Assembly: GCA_007833815.1 (NCBI GenBank)
Contig: CP033464.1
Coordinates: 864,501-928,500, forward strand
Length of the DNA: 64,000 bases
Source: Brevibacillus laterosporus
GTDB taxonomy: Bacteria > Bacillota > Bacilli > Brevibacillales > Brevibacillaceae
Reading direction: 5' to 3'
Part shown: positions 41,372 to 51,832 of the stretch, piece by piece
Numbering within the stretch: the first letter of the stretch is position 1
How the letters are laid out: every line of letters starts with the position of its first letter
The notes under the pieces: generated by a model
Told to the model about the DNA's origin: nothing
The model's input: the letters and a program-made list of their open reading frames with translations, nothing else
The model's database searches: none
Position numbers and translations under genes: made by a program

Positions 41372-42862
41372 TTAGCGTAACACAGAAAGCGGGTTCACCA
41401 AACGCCCGTTTTTGTGCACTTCAAAATGAAGATGGACACCTGTAGAGTCACCTGTAGAGCCCATAACACCGATGGCGGCACCTTGGCTGACAACTTGTCC
41501 AACTTTTACTTTTGCACTGCGTAAATGTCCATAGAGAGTTTGCATACCATTTCCGTGATTAATAGTAACTGAAATACCGTAGTCACCATTCCAGCCAACT
41601 TGGACAACGCGACCGTTATCTGCTGCTTTCACTGTACCTGATCCCGCAATATCAATTCCCTTATGCATACGTCCCCAGCGAGTGCCGAATCCACTGCTGA
41701 TATAGCCTTTTGCTGGCCAAGTGATGCGACCGGTACCACGGTCTGCAATGACCTTCGTACCCTTTTCAATAACTTTTGAGACCGGTTGTTGAATCATATC
41801 TTCATCGATCATCTTTGTTGCTACAAGCTGACCATTTTCTTTTATATATTCATATTGAACACGTTTTAAACCGTTCTTACCTTCTTGCACTACTTTTGTT
41901 TCGCCTTTAGGCATTTTTGCATTCGATTTTGTTTCAATGGGATAAAAAATATTTTCGTCCTTAGTTGCATTCTCCACCACTTGAACCGTCACATAAGGGC
42001 GAATCTCGGTAACATTTAATTTTTGATCCAATTGAAGCAACGTATTCTCGGTAACACCAGGATTATTTTTAAATATCTGTTTTTGGGTAATTCCATATTG
42101 TTTAGCAATTCCGCTAACTGTATCACCAGACTTCACAGAATGTGTCACGTCTTGTGCCGTACCCTTAATCAATACTTCTTCTAGTTTTTCAGCTGGAATA
42201 ATCTTGTCAGCTGGTACAATTTCTGCATCGAGGGAAATTTTTTCCTTAAATTTCACTGACTTAACCTGTTTGTCAGTCGGAAGAGAAGCCGCCATAACTT
42301 CTTGTTTATTTGTTTTCTTCATGGGAACGCCACTGAACCGTTCCTTGATGTCTGTTAAAATTTGATCTGCTTGTTCTTGATTAGCTGCATAACCTACAAG
42401 TTTGCCTTCCACCATTACCTTTACAGCTTCAACCTGAAGATTTGCTTCCTTTTCAAGCTTTTGAAGTGTTTCGTCATTGTTTACTTGCCCTTTAAAAACC
42501 TTTTCTTCTGCAAACGTGATATTATCACTTAGCGTAAGCGGGGCATGATGTTTCTGTTCCTGTTCCTTTAAGCGTTCTTCCGTCCATTGCCTCACCACTT
42601 CAGGGTTGTCCACCACACCTATCTCTTTGCCATTTAACACGACATGATAAAGGGGAGTCATATTAGAAGTGTAGTAGTAATTCGCATAGGTTACACTAGA
42701 AGCACCCATTATAAGTGTCACAGCTACAGTAACAGATTGTTTCTTATGGCTAAGGATATATGCCCAAGCACGGTCTGCAATTCGTCTGGAACTTTGATTA
42801 CATGTATCAAGCAATGGCTTGACACGTTGAACCAACCAGTCTTTCCATTCGGCCGGTCGCAT
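41372..42862 (-). CDS. M23 murein endopeptidase with LysM and G5 domains
   Basis: 496 residues. A long basic N-terminus and one helix (SVTVAVTLIMGASSVTYANY) export the protein. A LysM domain follows (VTHSVKSGDTVSGIAKQYGI), then a G5 domain (VTVQVVENATKDENIFYPIE onward), then the C-terminal M23 peptidase with zinc ligands in MHKGIDIAGSG and GVHLHFEVHK. It binds and cleaves peptidoglycan cross-links. ATG 42862 follows AGGAGG. Position immediately upstream of walR fits a WalR-type target, but no WalR box was found in front of it. Confidence 0.92.
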   Translation of the reverse strand: MRPAEWKDWLVQRVKPLLDTCNQSSRRIADRAWAYILSHKKQSVTVAVTLIMGASSVTYANYYYTSNMTPLYHVVLNGKEIGVVDNPEVVRQWTEERLKEQEQKHHAPLTLSDNITFAEEKVFKGQVNNDETLQKLEKEANLQVEAVKVMVEGKLVGYAANQEQADQILTDIKERFSGVPMKKTNKQEVMAASLPTDKQVKSVKFKEKISLDAEIVPADKIIPAEKLEEVLIKGTAQDVTHSVKSGDTVSGIAKQYGITQKQIFKNNPGVTENTLLQLDQKLNVTEIRPYVTVQVVENATKDENIFYPIETKSNAKMPKGETKVVQEGKNGLKRVQYEYIKENGQLVATKMIDEDMIQQPVSKVIEKGTKVIADRGTGRITWPAKGYISSGFGTRWGRMHKGIDIAGSGTVKAADNGRVVQVGWNGDYGISVTINHGNGMQTLYGHLRSAKVKVGQVVSQGAAIGVMGSTGDSTGVHLHFEVHKNGRLVNPLSVLR

Positions 42863-42865
42863 CAT

Positions 42866-43122
42866 TAATACCTCCTATAAGCCTTTCCAACATCAACATT
42901 ACTCGCGAAAAGTTGAAAAAACAAAATGTTCCAGCACAAAGTGTCTGGAGTTAAATTATACCTGTCAAATTTCCTATATAAGCCAACTTATTAAACTGTA
43001 TCACATCACAGCAATCGACATCAAGTGTAAAATCGGGTCGAATAAATAGTTATGTGTCGAGTAATAATAAAGTCACAAGACTGTAAAAGAATAACAAGGT
43101 ACTATTTTCCTAGATAATAATG
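42866..43122. other. Intergenic region upstream of the M23 gene
   Basis: No gene. Presumably holds the M23 gene promoter; no convincing paired WalR motif (TGTWA-N6-TGTWA) seen on either strand. Confidence 0.4.
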
Positions 43123-43143
43123 ATTATTTCCATAGGAAATAAT
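43123..43143. promoter_or_regulatory. Long perfect dyad, candidate operator
   Basis: ATTATTTCC-N3-GGAAATAAT: 9-bp perfect arms around ATA, about 90 nt before the gene at 43234. It is not a Fur box. The cognate regulator is unknown. Confidence 0.5.
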
Positions 43144-43233
43144 CCCCATGACAAGTAAAGAAATAACGATCGGCTCTGGTAAAAATATAGTGTCGATTCT
43201 TGCCATGCTTCTCATCAATTGGAGGTAATTTCT

Positions 43234-43605
43234 ATGAAAGAAATTAGTGTTTTAGCAGGTTTTTCATCCCTTCAGAATGCTCAACAAGCAGCAGATGAAT
43301 TACGTCAACTGGGATGCTCTACAGTCCAAATTGATGAAGTAAGCAGTTATCCCGGAAAAGGGGTAGACAAAATAATGAATGCCATTACCGGGGAAATACC
43401 CAATTTAGGAAGTTTGACGTTAAGTGGAGACTTCCCTACTGGGCCTGATGCTAGTGTTTTAGCTGCCGCTGACCCTTCAGCTAGCGGTATGGCTGATCGA
43501 GGTGCTGAAGCAAGTATGCCAGGTCTGGTGCTAACCTGCCTAGTTGATGATGCCATCAGTAGCAAAGCAACTCAAATTATTCAATCCTATGGTGGTTTGG
43601 TTTAA
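43234..43605 (+). CDS. Hypothetical stress-protein-like protein (123 aa)
   Basis: ATG 43234 is preceded by TTGGAGG. The first ~45 residues (EISVLAGFSSLQNAQQAADE; LRQLGCSTVQIDEVSSY) match the beta-alpha pattern of YflT-like general-stress domains. The middle is Gly/Ser/Pro/Ala-rich, and the end (PGLVLTCLVDDAISSKATQI) is again a strand-helix unit, so two half-domains flank a flexible loop. No catalytic motif. Monocistronic with its own terminator. Confidence 0.65.
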   Translation: MKEISVLAGFSSLQNAQQAADELRQLGCSTVQIDEVSSYPGKGVDKIMNAITGEIPNLGSLTLSGDFPTGPDASVLAAADPSASGMADRGAEASMPGLVLTCLVDDAISSKATQIIQSYGGLV

Positions 43606-43632
43606 ACGGTTATCTCCCACCATTAGAAAAAA

Positions 43633-43695
43633 GGAAAAGGGGCTGTTCCCAACGTCTACGCACATTCACCTAGACGAAGAGGACAGCCCTTTTCC
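43633..43695. terminator. Bidirectional terminator
   Basis: GGAAAAGGGGCTGTTCC pairs with GGACAGCCCTTTTCC; the loop contains a second small stem (CGTCTA/TAGACG). Confidence 0.8.
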
Positions 43696-43808
43696 TACTC
43701 TACTGCTCCTTTGGTACAAAACCAAACCAATAGTACAATTCATTTCACTACTTTTCTTTTTCAATCGATATCCCCTGCTATTCTAATGTACATGGATCCG
43801 GCATACTC

Positions 43809-44021
43809 TTACTTAATAGCAACCATGGAAGTAATGTCACGTATGGATAGTCTACGAATTTCTTTCTTTTTGGTTGGTACATCATCTTCTCTCTTACCAA
43901 GTATGAAGCAGACATATCCCTTGCTCACGTGAGTCATCGTACCACTGATGATTACCCCATTAAACATTTTAACTTCTACGTCCTTACCCACTAATGTCAT
44001 TGCTTTTTGATCGAATCCCAT
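43809..44021 (-). CDS. Small SH3/LSm-like hypothetical protein
   Basis: 70 residues from ATG 44021, weakly preceded by GGGGTG; the frame is open to 44093. The sequence alternates like a small beta-barrel (LVGKDVEVKMFNGVIISGTM then THVSKGYVCFILG), recalling LSm/DUF2642-type folds, and ends in a basic KKKEIRRLS segment. No known family is certain. It stands alone between two terminators. Confidence 0.5.
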   Translation of the reverse strand: MGFDQKAMTLVGKDVEVKMFNGVIISGTMTHVSKGYVCFILGKREDDVPTKKKEIRRLSIRDITSMVAIK

Positions 44022-44139
44022 TATCAAGCACCCCGTTTTCATTTGGTATACGATACGATATGCCCAGATGGTGGGTACTGGTGACTGTCCCAAATAAATG
44101 TTTTTTCTAAGAATAGAAATTCATCGTCTCGGTTCATGA

Positions 44140-44188
44140 AAAAAAGCAGCTCCTATGCTATTTACCAGCATAAGAACCGCTTTTTTTA
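44140..44188 (-). terminator. purA terminator
   Basis: AAGCGGTTCTTATGCT / AGCATAGGAGCTGCTT stem followed by TTTTTTT on the minus strand. Confidence 0.85.
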
Positions 44189-44200
44189 TTTTCGAAGTAA

Positions 44201-45523
<1,323 letters not shown>

Positions 45524-45563
45524 TTAATTTTACTAAACCAAAGACCAGATGTCAACTAAATCA

Positions 45564-45597
45564 CGAACATTATATAATCATTATTATTATATGTTCG
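45564..45597 (-). promoter_or_regulatory. Inverted PurR boxes upstream of purA
   Basis: CGAACAT at 45564-45570 and its inverse ATGTTCG at 45591-45597 are separated by 20 A/T-rich bases. Two inverted CGAAC-type PurBoxes are the operator form used by the Bacillus PurR repressor at purA. A TATAAT on the minus strand lies between them, so binding would block the promoter. Confidence 0.75.
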
Positions 45598-45745
45598 TAA
45601 ATACATCATCATTCTATGCTAAAAAGGCGCAAGTTTCCCTGTCCTTATACCTATTTTTCTTAGTATATGCCAAAAAAAGAAAAAGCGGCGAATTCGAGCC
45701 TTTGTTGTACCTAGAAAAATTATTATTTTTCATCCGGCACCAAAA

Positions 45746-45772
45746 AGCCATCTTCTCTACAAGGAAGATGGC
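45746..45772 (-). terminator. dnaB terminator
   Basis: AGCCATCTTC/GAAGATGGCT stem with TTTTT on the minus strand, just past the dnaB stop. Confidence 0.85.
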
Positions 45773-45783
45773 TCTGCTTTTCA

Positions 45784-47130
45784 TTAACCTACATCTCGAT
45801 ATCGTTGATCTAGGCTAACGAATTTATTAAATTCTTTTAAGAAAACAAGCTCAACGGTTCCCGTAGGACCATTACGTTGTTTGGCTATGATAATTTCAAT
45901 AATATTTTTAGCTTCCGTTTCCTTATCGTAGTAGTCATCACGATACAGGAAAGCAACAATATCAGCATCCTGCTCGATAGATCCCGATTCACGAATATCG
46001 GACATCATTGGGCGCTTGTCTTGCCGTTGCTCAACAGAACGACTTAACTGTGACAGAGCAATGATAGGTACATTAAGTTCACGAGCAATCCCTTTTAATG
46101 TACGAGAGATCTCTGATACCTCCTGCTGACGGTTGTCACCCTTTCCTCGCCCCTGAATTAACTGCAAATAGTCAATCAGAATGAGCCCAAGTCCCTTTTC
46201 AGTTTGAAGACGTCTGCATTTAGCACGAATATCTTGTACGGTTATACCTGGCGTATCATCAATGTAGACAGGTGCCTTAGCTAAAGTCCCAATAGCCATC
46301 GTTAGCTTTTGCCAATCATCTTCTTCCAACCCACCAGAACGCATACGGGAGGCATCTAAATTACCCTCCGCACAAATCATACGTTGAACGAGCTGTGATG
46401 CGGACATCTCTAGAGAAAAGATAGCTACTGTTTCGTTAGCTCTTGCAGCTACGTTCTGGGCCACATTCAAAGCAAATGCTGTCTTCCCTACAGAAGGACG
46501 GGCTGCTAGAATAATCAGGTCAGAACGTTGGAAACCAGCAGTCATTTTATCTAAATCAGGATACCCAGATGGAATACCTGTTACATCGCCTTTTCTTTGG
46601 CTCAAAAACTCAATACGTTCATAGGTTTCCATCAAAGCATCGCGAATAGGAATAAAACCTCCGCTATTGCGATTTTGCGCAATCTCTAGGATGTATTTTT
46701 CCGCATCTGCAATGATTTCGCCTACTTCATCTTCACGTGAGTAGCCATCATTAGCAATTTTAGTAGCCGTTCGAATTAATCGACGAAGTAATGATTTCTC
46801 TTCCACGATCTTGGCATAATACTCAATATTAGCTGCTGTAGGAACAGAGCTAGCAAGAGATGTTAAATAGACCACACCACCCGTTTCTTCCAAGACCTTT
46901 TGATCCTGTAAATCTGCTGTTACGGTTACAAGGTCAACAGGCTCTCCTCTTTCATAAAGGACGAGCATGGTATTGAAGATACGCTGGTGAGAAGTTTTGT
47001 AGAAGTCTTCTGGGCGAAGGAGTTCCATCGCAGTAATAAGCGCTTCTTTGGATAAGAAAATCGCACCCAACACCGATTCTTCCGCCTCTATATTTTGCGG
47101 CGGCACACGGTCCAAATATAAATCGCTCAC
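45784..47130 (-). CDS. dnaB: Replicative DNA helicase
   Basis: 448 residues, called dnaC in Bacillus subtilis. The N-terminal primase-interacting domain (PPQNIEAEESVLGAIFLS) is followed by the RecA-like motor: Walker A AARPSVGKTAFALN, catalytic SLEMSASQLVQRM, Walker B LGLILIDYLQLI, DNA-binding RQQEVSEISR and sensor QLSRSVEQR. Hexameric 5'-3' helicase at the fork. Full length and co-directional with rplI. Confidence 0.97.
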   Translation of the reverse strand: MSDLYLDRVPPQNIEAEESVLGAIFLSKEALITAMELLRPEDFYKTSHQRIFNTMLVLYERGEPVDLVTVTADLQDQKVLEETGGVVYLTSLASSVPTAANIEYYAKIVEEKSLLRRLIRTATKIANDGYSREDEVGEIIADAEKYILEIAQNRNSGGFIPIRDALMETYERIEFLSQRKGDVTGIPSGYPDLDKMTAGFQRSDLIILAARPSVGKTAFALNVAQNVAARANETVAIFSLEMSASQLVQRMICAEGNLDASRMRSGGLEEDDWQKLTMAIGTLAKAPVYIDDTPGITVQDIRAKCRRLQTEKGLGLILIDYLQLIQGRGKGDNRQQEVSEISRTLKGIARELNVPIIALSQLSRSVEQRQDKRPMMSDIRESGSIEQDADIVAFLYRDDYYDKETEAKNIIEIIIAKQRNGPTGTVELVFLKEFNKFVSLDQRYRDVG

Positions 47131-47158
47131 TTCACACCCCTCAACTTCTGTTCATATT

Positions 47159-47602
47159 TTACTCTTCTACTACATGCACTTTTAAAGTAGCCACAATGTC
47201 GTGGTATAACTTTGTTTTTACTTGTGTAACGCCTAAAGAACGAATAGGCTCCATATCTAATTTACGTTTGTCCACTTTTACGTTAAATTGCTCTTCCAAC
47301 GCTTCTACAACTTGCTTGCTGGAAATCGCACCAAAAAGACGTCCGCCCTCACCGGCTTTCCCTTTTATTTTAACGGTCATTTCGTTCATTTTCTCAGCCA
47401 ATTGTTGGGCTTCAAGCTTTTCTTGCTCTTTTCTTTTATCTTCGCTCTTTTTTTGTGCCTCTAAATTCTTAACATTTCCATCTGTTGCTTCTTTTGCTAA
47501 GCCTCTCGGAAGTAAGAAATTGCGAACATAGCCCTCAGACAATTCCTTGATTTCACCTTTTTTACCTTGTCCTTTTACGTCTTTCAAAAAGATTACTTTC
47601 AT
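47159..47602 (-). CDS. rplI: 50S ribosomal protein L9
   Basis: 147 residues with the two-lobed L9 fold: N-terminal [20 protein letters not shown] and [15 protein letters not shown], a long connecting helix ([20 protein letters not shown]), and the C-terminal domain [17 protein letters not shown]. It binds 23S rRNA near the L1 stalk and limits frameshifting. Sits in the conserved gdpP-rplI-dnaB order. Confidence 0.97.
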   Translation of the reverse strand: MKVIFLKDVKGQGKKGEIKELSEGYVRNFLLPRGLAKEATDGNVKNLEAQKKSEDKRKEQEKLEAQQLAEKMNEMTVKIKGKAGEGGRLFGAISSKQVVEALEEQFNVKVDKRKLDMEPIRSLGVTQVKTKLYHDIVATLKVHVVEE

Positions 47603-47617
47603 TTGAAACGTCCTCCT

Positions 47618-49555
47618 TTACAATTCTGTATCTATTACATCTTTTAACAATCGTACAGCGTCAGGAATGGCAATATCTTTCATCTGGGTAGCAGCTCCAT
47701 TTAAATGACCGCCTCCACCCATTTTCTCCATAATTGACTGTACATTTATATCACCTAATGAACGCGCACTAATTAAAACTGCTTCATCAGCACGCATGGC
47801 AATGACAAACGAGGCCTGAATTCCCTCAAGTGTTAATAGAGCCTCAGCGGCTTGTGCTACCTGCACCTGAGAGTAGGTTTCCTGAGGGTCTCCCACAGCA
47901 ATCGCCATCTTGTCACGATACACCTCTGTATTCATAACTACACGTGCACGCTTGACAAACTGTTGGATATCCTCTTTTAAGAAACGCTGTACCATAGCTG
48001 TATCGGCGCCATTCCTCCGCAAGAAGGAGGCTGCCTCAAAGGTACGTGAGCCTGTACGGAACGCAAAGCTTTTGGTATCAACTACAATCCCTGCTAACAA
48101 CCCTGTAGCGGTCACGCTATCAAGACTAACACGATCATTCTGGTACTGTAGAAGCTCAGTCACTAGCTCAGCTGTTGAAGAGGCATATGGCTCCAAATAC
48201 AACAGGACGGGATCATTAATAAACTCTTCCGAACGTCGATGGTGATCAATAACCACAATTCGACTGGTTTCTTGCAATAGACGGGATTCAATCACCAGTG
48301 ACGGACGATGTGTATCTACAATTACCAATAAGGTCCGTGAAGAGACAATCTGTAGAGCTTGATCAGGTGAAATGAATGCTTCCGCTAGTGGAGATTGATT
48401 CACTTCCTTCATGAGTCGCTCAATCGCTGGATTAACCTCGTCCAATACGATAAAACCTGGTTTATTGTGTATTTGTACGGTTTTTATCACACCAAGACAA
48501 GCCCCGATAGAATCCATATCGGCATTTTTATGTCCCATGACAATAACTTGCTCAGCTTCGTGGATTAAATCACGTAGCGCATGGGCAATAACCCTTGCAC
48601 GAACACGTGTCCGTTTTTCAACGGCATTGGACTTACCACCATAGAAGGTTAATTTATTTCCGACTTTCACTGCTGCCTGGTCACCACCGCGTCCAAGAGC
48701 AATATCTAGACTGGATTGAGCATTCTTGCCCACTTCCACTAGGCTTGGCATTGCTGCACCTACCCCAATGGACAACGTAATCGGAATCTTGTTGTCAGCT
48801 GTCATTTCGCGCACGACATCCAAGATATCAAAACGTGTTTCTTCTAACCGATCTAAGGTAGCGCGATCCATAACCGCTAAAAACTTATCAGAACTCATGC
48901 GACGAAGTAAAATTCCATGCTTTTGTGCCCATTCGAGTATCACGCCAGAGACACTAGTCGTAAGTAACGTACGGCTTTGGTCATCCATTACCTGGCTTAG
49001 CTCATCAAGATTATCTAAATGAATGATACCCACAATGGTTTTTTCTTGCTGGTACCGAATAGCTAGTTCTTTGTATTCAGTTACATCGGTAAAATACAGC
49101 AAACGTTCTTCGGGACGGATTAATACCTCATAAATTCGCTCACCAAAGATAAAATCAAGTTTCTTCTGTTCTGCTTTCCATTCAAGTGCAGGAAATACTT
49201 CAGCTAACTCTTTTCCGATCAAATTATCCATATTGGTCATTTGTTGCATATAAGGATTTGTCCACTCAACTTCCCGATCCTCATTAAACAACAATATCCC
49301 AATGGGCATTTCCTGTAATACGCCCTCACTTGCCTTCTTAACTCGATGATTAATAGTGGCAATATACATTTTTAAGTCTTGCTGAAATTTCTTTTCAATC
49401 TGAAGCGTGGCTAATATGAGACCGATAATAGAAACTATCCCTATTGCGCCATATATCCAGTGATATAACGTCAAGATGGCGACAAGCACTAAGCTAAAAC
49501 TTAAAGCTAAAACCATATGTAAGCCATACCAACGTTTAAACAGGAACTTGGGCAT
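47618..49555 (-). CDS. gdpP: Cyclic-di-AMP phosphodiesterase GdpP (YybT)
   Basis: 645 residues. Two N-terminal helices (LHMVLALSFSLVLVAILTLY; IYGAIGIVSIIGLILATLQI), a PAS-like haem-binding domain (MPIGILLFNEDREVEWTNPY), a degenerate GGDEF domain, then DHH (GHKNADMDSIGACLG, IVDTHRP, VVIDHHRR) and DHHA1 with GGGGHLNGA. Hydrolyses c-di-AMP to pApA and so sets osmolyte, wall and beta-lactam tolerance. All metal-binding motifs intact. Confidence 0.95.
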   Translation of the reverse strand: MPKFLFKRWYGLHMVLALSFSLVLVAILTLYHWIYGAIGIVSIIGLILATLQIEKKFQQDLKMYIATINHRVKKASEGVLQEMPIGILLFNEDREVEWTNPYMQQMTNMDNLIGKELAEVFPALEWKAEQKKLDFIFGERIYEVLIRPEERLLYFTDVTEYKELAIRYQQEKTIVGIIHLDNLDELSQVMDDQSRTLLTTSVSGVILEWAQKHGILLRRMSSDKFLAVMDRATLDRLEETRFDILDVVREMTADNKIPITLSIGVGAAMPSLVEVGKNAQSSLDIALGRGGDQAAVKVGNKLTFYGGKSNAVEKRTRVRARVIAHALRDLIHEAEQVIVMGHKNADMDSIGACLGVIKTVQIHNKPGFIVLDEVNPAIERLMKEVNQSPLAEAFISPDQALQIVSSRTLLVIVDTHRPSLVIESRLLQETSRIVVIDHHRRSEEFINDPVLLYLEPYASSTAELVTELLQYQNDRVSLDSVTATGLLAGIVVDTKSFAFRTGSRTFEAASFLRRNGADTAMVQRFLKEDIQQFVKRARVVMNTEVYRDKMAIAVGDPQETYSQVQVAQAAEALLTLEGIQASFVIAMRADEAVLISARSLGDINVQSIMEKMGGGGHLNGAATQMKDIAIPDAVRLLKDVIDTEL

Positions 49556-49570
49556 TTACTCAGCTCCTCT

Positions 49571-50551
49571 TCACTTTCTACTCTCAAGTCTAGTACGTAA
49601 TCGTATGCCCAAATCAAGCAATCCCACGAATCCTAATACGGTAGCCAACAATAATACTACCCCGCCTATAGTAAGTATAGTAGCTAGGAGGAGAAAAATA
49701 AATACTCCAGCAAAGACATATGGAAAACGCCATTTGCTCTTATATTTATCAACAACGAATGCTACAAACCCTACTCCCTGAATAAAAAAGAGGAATTGTA
49801 GAGCATAAAATAAGTTAAATAACAAAGAACCACTCGTTGTTTGACCCATTGTATTTCTATTGAAAAGCATGAACAGCAACGTTACCACATAAAAAAACAG
49901 AAGTGATCTCGGTAATTGCCATTCTCGTATAGGTGGCATAGCTGGAATTTTGATGGACAATCTTTTACAGATCAGTCGTGCAATCCAATGAATAATCGTG
50001 GTAGATACAAAGCTACCAAACATAATGAGAAACGGCAACAGGACGGTCACCATCTGAAACATATCCTGTATCATTTTTTTCCATTCTTCTACGGTAAGTT
50101 CTGGAGGTCTTACATCTAAAAGTTGCTGACTATTTAATACTAATTCTTTACCTTGATTAAACTGTTGAACAATATCAATACCCAAAAGCTTTGATGATAC
50201 ATAAACCAAAAACACATAAGATAGCGCTTTAACAATGGAACCTGCAAAAATACCTGGAAATGCCCGATCTGTCTTCCTGTAGGTATAGCCCATCGCCCAG
50301 CCCAACATTACGGAAGATAGTGCAAAAATAATACCTACAATCGAGCTAATGATCAGTCCAAGCACAGCAAATGCTACTGATATCATAACCATTTGTTTAC
50401 CTGTTCGTCTCATTGCTAAAATAATGAACGGAATAGGTAACAAGATAGAGAATACGCCGGATAGAAAAGTTGCCAGGCTTAAAAAGAGAAATACACCTGC
50501 AATTCCTAGTAACAAAGCACTTTCTGCTAGTTGTTTGGTTCGATTAGGCAA
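49571..50551 (-). CDS. yybS: DUF2232 membrane protein YybS
   Basis: 326 residues with about eight hydrophobic segments (for example LLLGIAGVFLFLSLATFLSG; MISVAFAVLGLIISSIVGII; FLLLATILTIGGVVLLLATV). Matches the multi-spanning YybS/DUF2232 family, always found upstream of gdpP in Bacillales. Function unknown. Separated from rpsR by a terminator. Confidence 0.88.
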   Translation of the reverse strand: MPNRTKQLAESALLLGIAGVFLFLSLATFLSGVFSILLPIPFIILAMRRTGKQMVMISVAFAVLGLIISSIVGIIFALSSVMLGWAMGYTYRKTDRAFPGIFAGSIVKALSYVFLVYVSSKLLGIDIVQQFNQGKELVLNSQQLLDVRPPELTVEEWKKMIQDMFQMVTVLLPFLIMFGSFVSTTIIHWIARLICKRLSIKIPAMPPIREWQLPRSLLFFYVVTLLFMLFNRNTMGQTTSGSLLFNLFYALQFLFFIQGVGFVAFVVDKYKSKWRFPYVFAGVFIFLLLATILTIGGVVLLLATVLGFVGLLDLGIRLRTRLESRK

Positions 50552-50583
50552 AAAGGAGCGACTCCCCTCTTATAAATATGGAA

Positions 50584-50613
50584 AAAGAGGGGCCACGTCT
50601 CTGTGCCCCCCTT
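50584..50613 (-). terminator. Terminator of the rpsF-ssb-rpsR operon
   Basis: GGGGGGCAC/GTGGCCCCT stem plus TCTTTTT on the minus strand, 15 nt past the rpsR stop. Confidence 0.8.
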
Positions 50614-50627
50614 TGACTTTATTAATT

Positions 50628-50858
50628 CTATTCAGCCGAATATGGCAGCAACGCTACTTGACGAGAGCGCTTAATAGCGATTGTCAATCTACGTTGGTAT
50701 TTAGCAGAAGTACCAGTTACACGACGAGGTAAAATTTTACCACGCTCGCTGATGAACTTCTTCAGAAGATCAATGTCTTTATAATCGATCTTTTTAATCT
50801 TGTTAACAGTAAAGTAGCAAACTTTACGGCGTTTATTAGGACGTCCTTTACGTGCCAT
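50628..50858 (-). CDS. rpsR: 30S ribosomal protein S18
   Basis: 76 residues: [40 protein letters not shown] and [20 protein letters not shown] are the S18 signature. Binds 16S rRNA as a dimer with S6. The single Cys in VCYF is the non-zinc (C-) form. Last gene of the S6-SSB-S18 operon. Confidence 0.97.
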   Translation of the reverse strand: MARKGRPNKRRKVCYFTVNKIKKIDYKDIDLLKKFISERGKILPRRVTGTSAKYQRRLTIAIKRSRQVALLPYSAE

Positions 50859-50908
50859 GAGAGTCCCTCCTTTTCAAGTTATGATAGTTTAATACGATCT
50901 AGAACTTA

Positions 50909-51379
50909 CTAGAAAGGCAGATCATCATCTGAGATGTTAATCGGCTTTCCAGAATCGGCGAAGGGGTCATTAAATGAATCGTTATTACCTTTGGAAGCCG
51001 GACGCGTACCACCACCATAGCTTGGACCAGGGTCATAGCCGGTGTTTCCTTCACCCGCTTCACGTGAGCTCAGGAATTGCACGTTATCTGCAACAACTTC
51101 TGTCACGTAAACTCTTTTACCTTCTTTATTATCATAGCTTCTGGTCTGCAAACGACCTTCTACTGCTGCTTTTCTACCTTTGCGAAGATAGTTGGCACAC
51201 AGATCAGCCAATTGACGCCATGCCACAATATTGATAAAGTCCGTTTCCTTTTCGCCACCGGCTCCAGAATAAGGACGATTTATCGCCAAGGTAAAAGTCG
51301 TTACCGCAACACCATTGGGCGTATAACGCAACTCAGGGTCCTTTGTTAAGTTTCCAATTAGAATAACACGATTTAGCAT
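50909..51379 (-). CDS. ssb: Single-stranded DNA-binding protein
   Basis: 156 residues. The N-terminal OB fold has [20 protein letters not shown] and [21 protein letters not shown] Gly/Pro/Asn-rich linker leads to the acidic tip DDDLPF that recruits replication and repair partners. Essential SSB (ssbA-type), judged by the tail and its place between rpsF and rpsR. Confidence 0.97.
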   Translation of the reverse strand: MLNRVILIGNLTKDPELRYTPNGVAVTTFTLAINRPYSGAGGEKETDFINIVAWRQLADLCANYLRKGRKAAVEGRLQTRSYDNKEGKRVYVTEVVADNVQFLSSREAGEGNTGYDPGPSYGGGTRPASKGNNDSFNDPFADSGKPINISDDDLPF

Positions 51380-51404
51380 AAGACTCCCCTCCCCGCGACA
51401 ACTA

Positions 51405-51692
51405 TTACTGGTCTTCTCTTACGAAAAGGAAACGAATAACGTCGTCGTTAATTTTCATCAAACGCTCAGTTTCAGTAACAACTTCAGCGTTAGCTTTAAA
51501 GTTCATCAAAACGTAGAAACCATCCTTGAACTTTTGGATTTCATAAGCAAGACGACGCTTACCCATTTCTTGAAGTTTGGTGACTTCTCCACCATTGTTA
51601 GTCACGACTTCGCTATAACGAGCTACGTTCGCTTTCACTTTCTCTTCTTCAAGGTCTGGACGCAATACATACATTACTTCATATTGACGCAT
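51405..51692 (-). CDS. rpsF: 30S ribosomal protein S6
   Basis: 95 residues: [40 protein letters not shown], and the end [11 protein letters not shown]. Forms a heterodimer with S18 on the platform of the 30S subunit. Strong AGGAGGTG before the ATG. First gene of the operon; its leader carries a candidate S6:S18 binding structure. Confidence 0.97.
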   Translation of the reverse strand: MRQYEVMYVLRPDLEEEKVKANVARYSEVVTNNGGEVTKLQEMGKRRLAYEIQKFKDGFYVLMNFKANAEVVTETERLMKINDDVIRFLFVREDQ

Positions 51693-51704
51693 ACCTTTTT
51701 CACC

Positions 51705-51736
51705 TCCTTTTGGACTAGCGGCCCTTTTAAAAAAAG
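51705..51736 (-). promoter_or_regulatory. Candidate S6:S18 autoregulatory leader structure
   Basis: On the minus strand CCTTTT...AAAAGG arms enclose GGGCCGCTAG, which contains the CCG expected in the S6:S18-binding motif. The 3' arm runs into the rpsF Shine-Dalgarno (AAAAGGAGGTG), so a complex bound here would block initiation. Assigned by motif and position; not folded computationally. Confidence 0.45.
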
Positions 51737-51832
51737 GACAAGGAGCGAGTGCTAATGAAACCTGCTAGAGGCACCCATTTTCCATACTCGCATTTTTGCA
51801 TTATAACAAACCATTAGAGACAAATCAAGAGA

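Noticed and set aside
43095-43130. Second Fur box (GATAATAATGATTATT)
   Set aside because: It does not fit the 7-1-7 inverted repeat; the better symmetry in this region is the ATTATTTCC dyad.
42866-43230. WalR binding site for the M23 hydrolase
   Set aside because: Isolated TGTAAA-like half sites occur, but no correctly spaced pair was found on either strand.
45549-45818. Plus-strand 89-codon frame between purA and dnaB
   Set aside because: It crosses the PurR boxes and the dnaB terminator and has no ribosome-binding site.
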